8,054 nt of DNA from Hyphomicrobiales bacterium. Its GTDB lineage: Bacteria; Pseudomonadota; Alphaproteobacteria; Rhizobiales; Xanthobacteraceae. Shown piece by piece: positions 7,301 to 8,054 of this stretch. Numbering within the stretch: the first letter of the stretch is position 1; the number at the start of each line of letters is the position of its first letter. The position numbers and the translations under genes were made by a program. Below the pieces are notes generated by a model. That model ran no database searches and was not told where the DNA came from. It saw nothing but the letters and a program-made list of their open reading frames with translations. The DNA is taken from NCBI GenBank assembly GCA_026400425.1, contig JAPLPC010000300.1, positions 1 to 8,054 of the forward strand, written 5' to 3'.

Positions 7301-8054
7301 ATGGCCAAAGTTGCTTTCATCGGTCTCGGCGTCATGGGCTTCCCCATGGCCGGTCATCTCGCCACCAAAGGCGGCCACGAGGTCACCGTCTACAATCGCA
7401 ACGCGGCCAAATCGAAAGCATGGGTGGAAAAATTCGGCGGCAAGTCCGCGCCGACCCCGAAGGCCGCCGCCGAGGGCCAGGATTTCGTCATGGCCTGCGT
7501 CGGCAATGACGACGACCTCCGCTCGGTGACCATTGGCGCCGATGGGGCCTTTGCCGGCATGGACAAAGGCAAGATCTTCGTCGATCACACCACCGCCTCT
7601 GCCGAAGTCGCGCGCGAGCTCGATACCGCCGCCACCAAGGCCGGATTCCACTTCATCGACGCGCCGGTGTCCGGCGGCCAGGCCGGCGCTGAAAACGGCG
7701 CCCTCACCGTGATGTGCGGCGGCGAGGCTTCGGTCTATGCCAAGGTCGAGCCGGTCATCACCGCCTATGCCAAGATGCAAAAGCTGCTCGGCCCCGCCGG
7801 CTCGGGCCAGCTCACCAAGATGGTCAACCAGATCTGCATCGCAGGGCTGGTCGAGGCGCTGTCGGAAGGCATTCATTTCGCCAAGAAGGCCGGACTGGAC
7901 GTGAATGCGGTGGTGGAAGTGATCTCCAAGGGCGCGGCGCAGTCGTGGCAGATGGAGAACCGCCACAAGACCATGAACAAGGGCCAATACGAGTTTGGCT
8001 TCGCGGTCGACTGGATGCGCAAGGATCTCGGCATCGTGCTCAGCGAAGCCCGCC
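7301..8054 (+). CDS. NAD(P)-dependent beta-hydroxyacid dehydrogenase, 3-hydroxyisobutyrate dehydrogenase family (3' end outside window)
   Basis: The family oxidises or reduces small beta-hydroxy acids and semialdehydes (3-hydroxyisobutyrate, tartronate semialdehyde, succinate semialdehyde) with NAD(P). The first 251 residues are present; full members have about 290-300. The N-terminal Rossmann motif is FIGLGVMGFPMAGHL (6-20). The substrate loop DAPVSGGQAGAENGALTVM spans 120-138. The catalytic lysine is K173 in GSGQLTKMVNQ, with N177 one turn later. After the second fold strand the sequence reads YNRN (31-34); an arginine there (R33) often goes with NADPH preference in the semialdehyde reductase branch, whereas NAD-specific members carry an acidic residue nearby, so NADPH use is an inference. 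The ATG has AAGGG (7289-7293) 7 bases upstream. No partner gene is visible, so the substrate cannot be settled. The reading frame runs open to the right edge without a stop. Confidence 0.92.
   Translation, partial: MAKVAFIGLGVMGFPMAGHLATKGGHEVTVYNRNAAKSKAWVEKFGGKSAPTPKAAAEGQDFVMACVGNDDDLRSVTIGADGAFAGMDKGKIFVDHTTASAEVARELDTAATKAGFHFIDAPVSGGQAGAENGALTVMCGGEASVYAKVEPVITAYAKMQKLLGPAGSGQLTKMVNQICIAGLVEALSEGIHFAKKAGLDVNAVVEVISKGAAQSWQMENRHKTMNKGQYEFGFAVDWMRKDLGIVLSEAR

Overview
The window looks like chromosomal DNA from an alphaproteobacterium of the Bradyrhizobium/Rhodopseudomonas/Afipia group. It has high GC and codons ending mostly in C or G. The protein sequences, especially the ApbC/Mrp and MoaA ends, resemble that group; this is recalled family resemblance, not a search result. 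Every gene has a recognisable family. I see no transposase, tRNA, rRNA, CRISPR array or phage gene.

Layout, left to right: (1) the 3' end of moaA (molybdenum cofactor synthesis) on +. (2) A two-gene + strand unit encoding the small (DctQ type) and large (DctM type, 612 aa) membrane subunits of a TRAP transporter. (3) A short spacer holding a start-less C-terminal remnant of a VapC-like PIN toxin and a hairpin. (4) Two tandem - strand genes for TRAP periplasmic binding proteins, about 70% identical over the mature part, both with twin-arginine signals, separated by a strong - strand Rho-independent terminator. (5) apbC/mrp on -, an Fe-S cluster carrier ATPase starting at TTG. (6) A divergent + strand gene for a beta-hydroxyacid dehydrogenase (3-hydroxyisobutyrate dehydrogenase family), cut by the window edge.

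How the genes work together: the centre is one TRAP transport locus. The binding proteins should capture an organic acid in the periplasm (a TakP-like 2-oxo acid or related carboxylate is the best guess) and deliver it to the DctQ/DctM pair, which uses a sodium gradient. Membrane and binding-protein genes are convergent rather than in one operon, and each binding-protein gene appears to be its own transcription unit. One membrane pair may therefore be served by two separately controlled receptors. The dehydrogenase could in principle act on a related hydroxy or semialdehyde acid, but nothing in the sequence ties it to the transporter. MoaA and ApbC are housekeeping flanks.

I do not find a clearly new system. 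The points most worth a second look are the split TRAP locus with duplicated receptors, the enlarged DctM subunit, the VapC remnant, and an interrupted dyad upstream of the second binding-protein gene.
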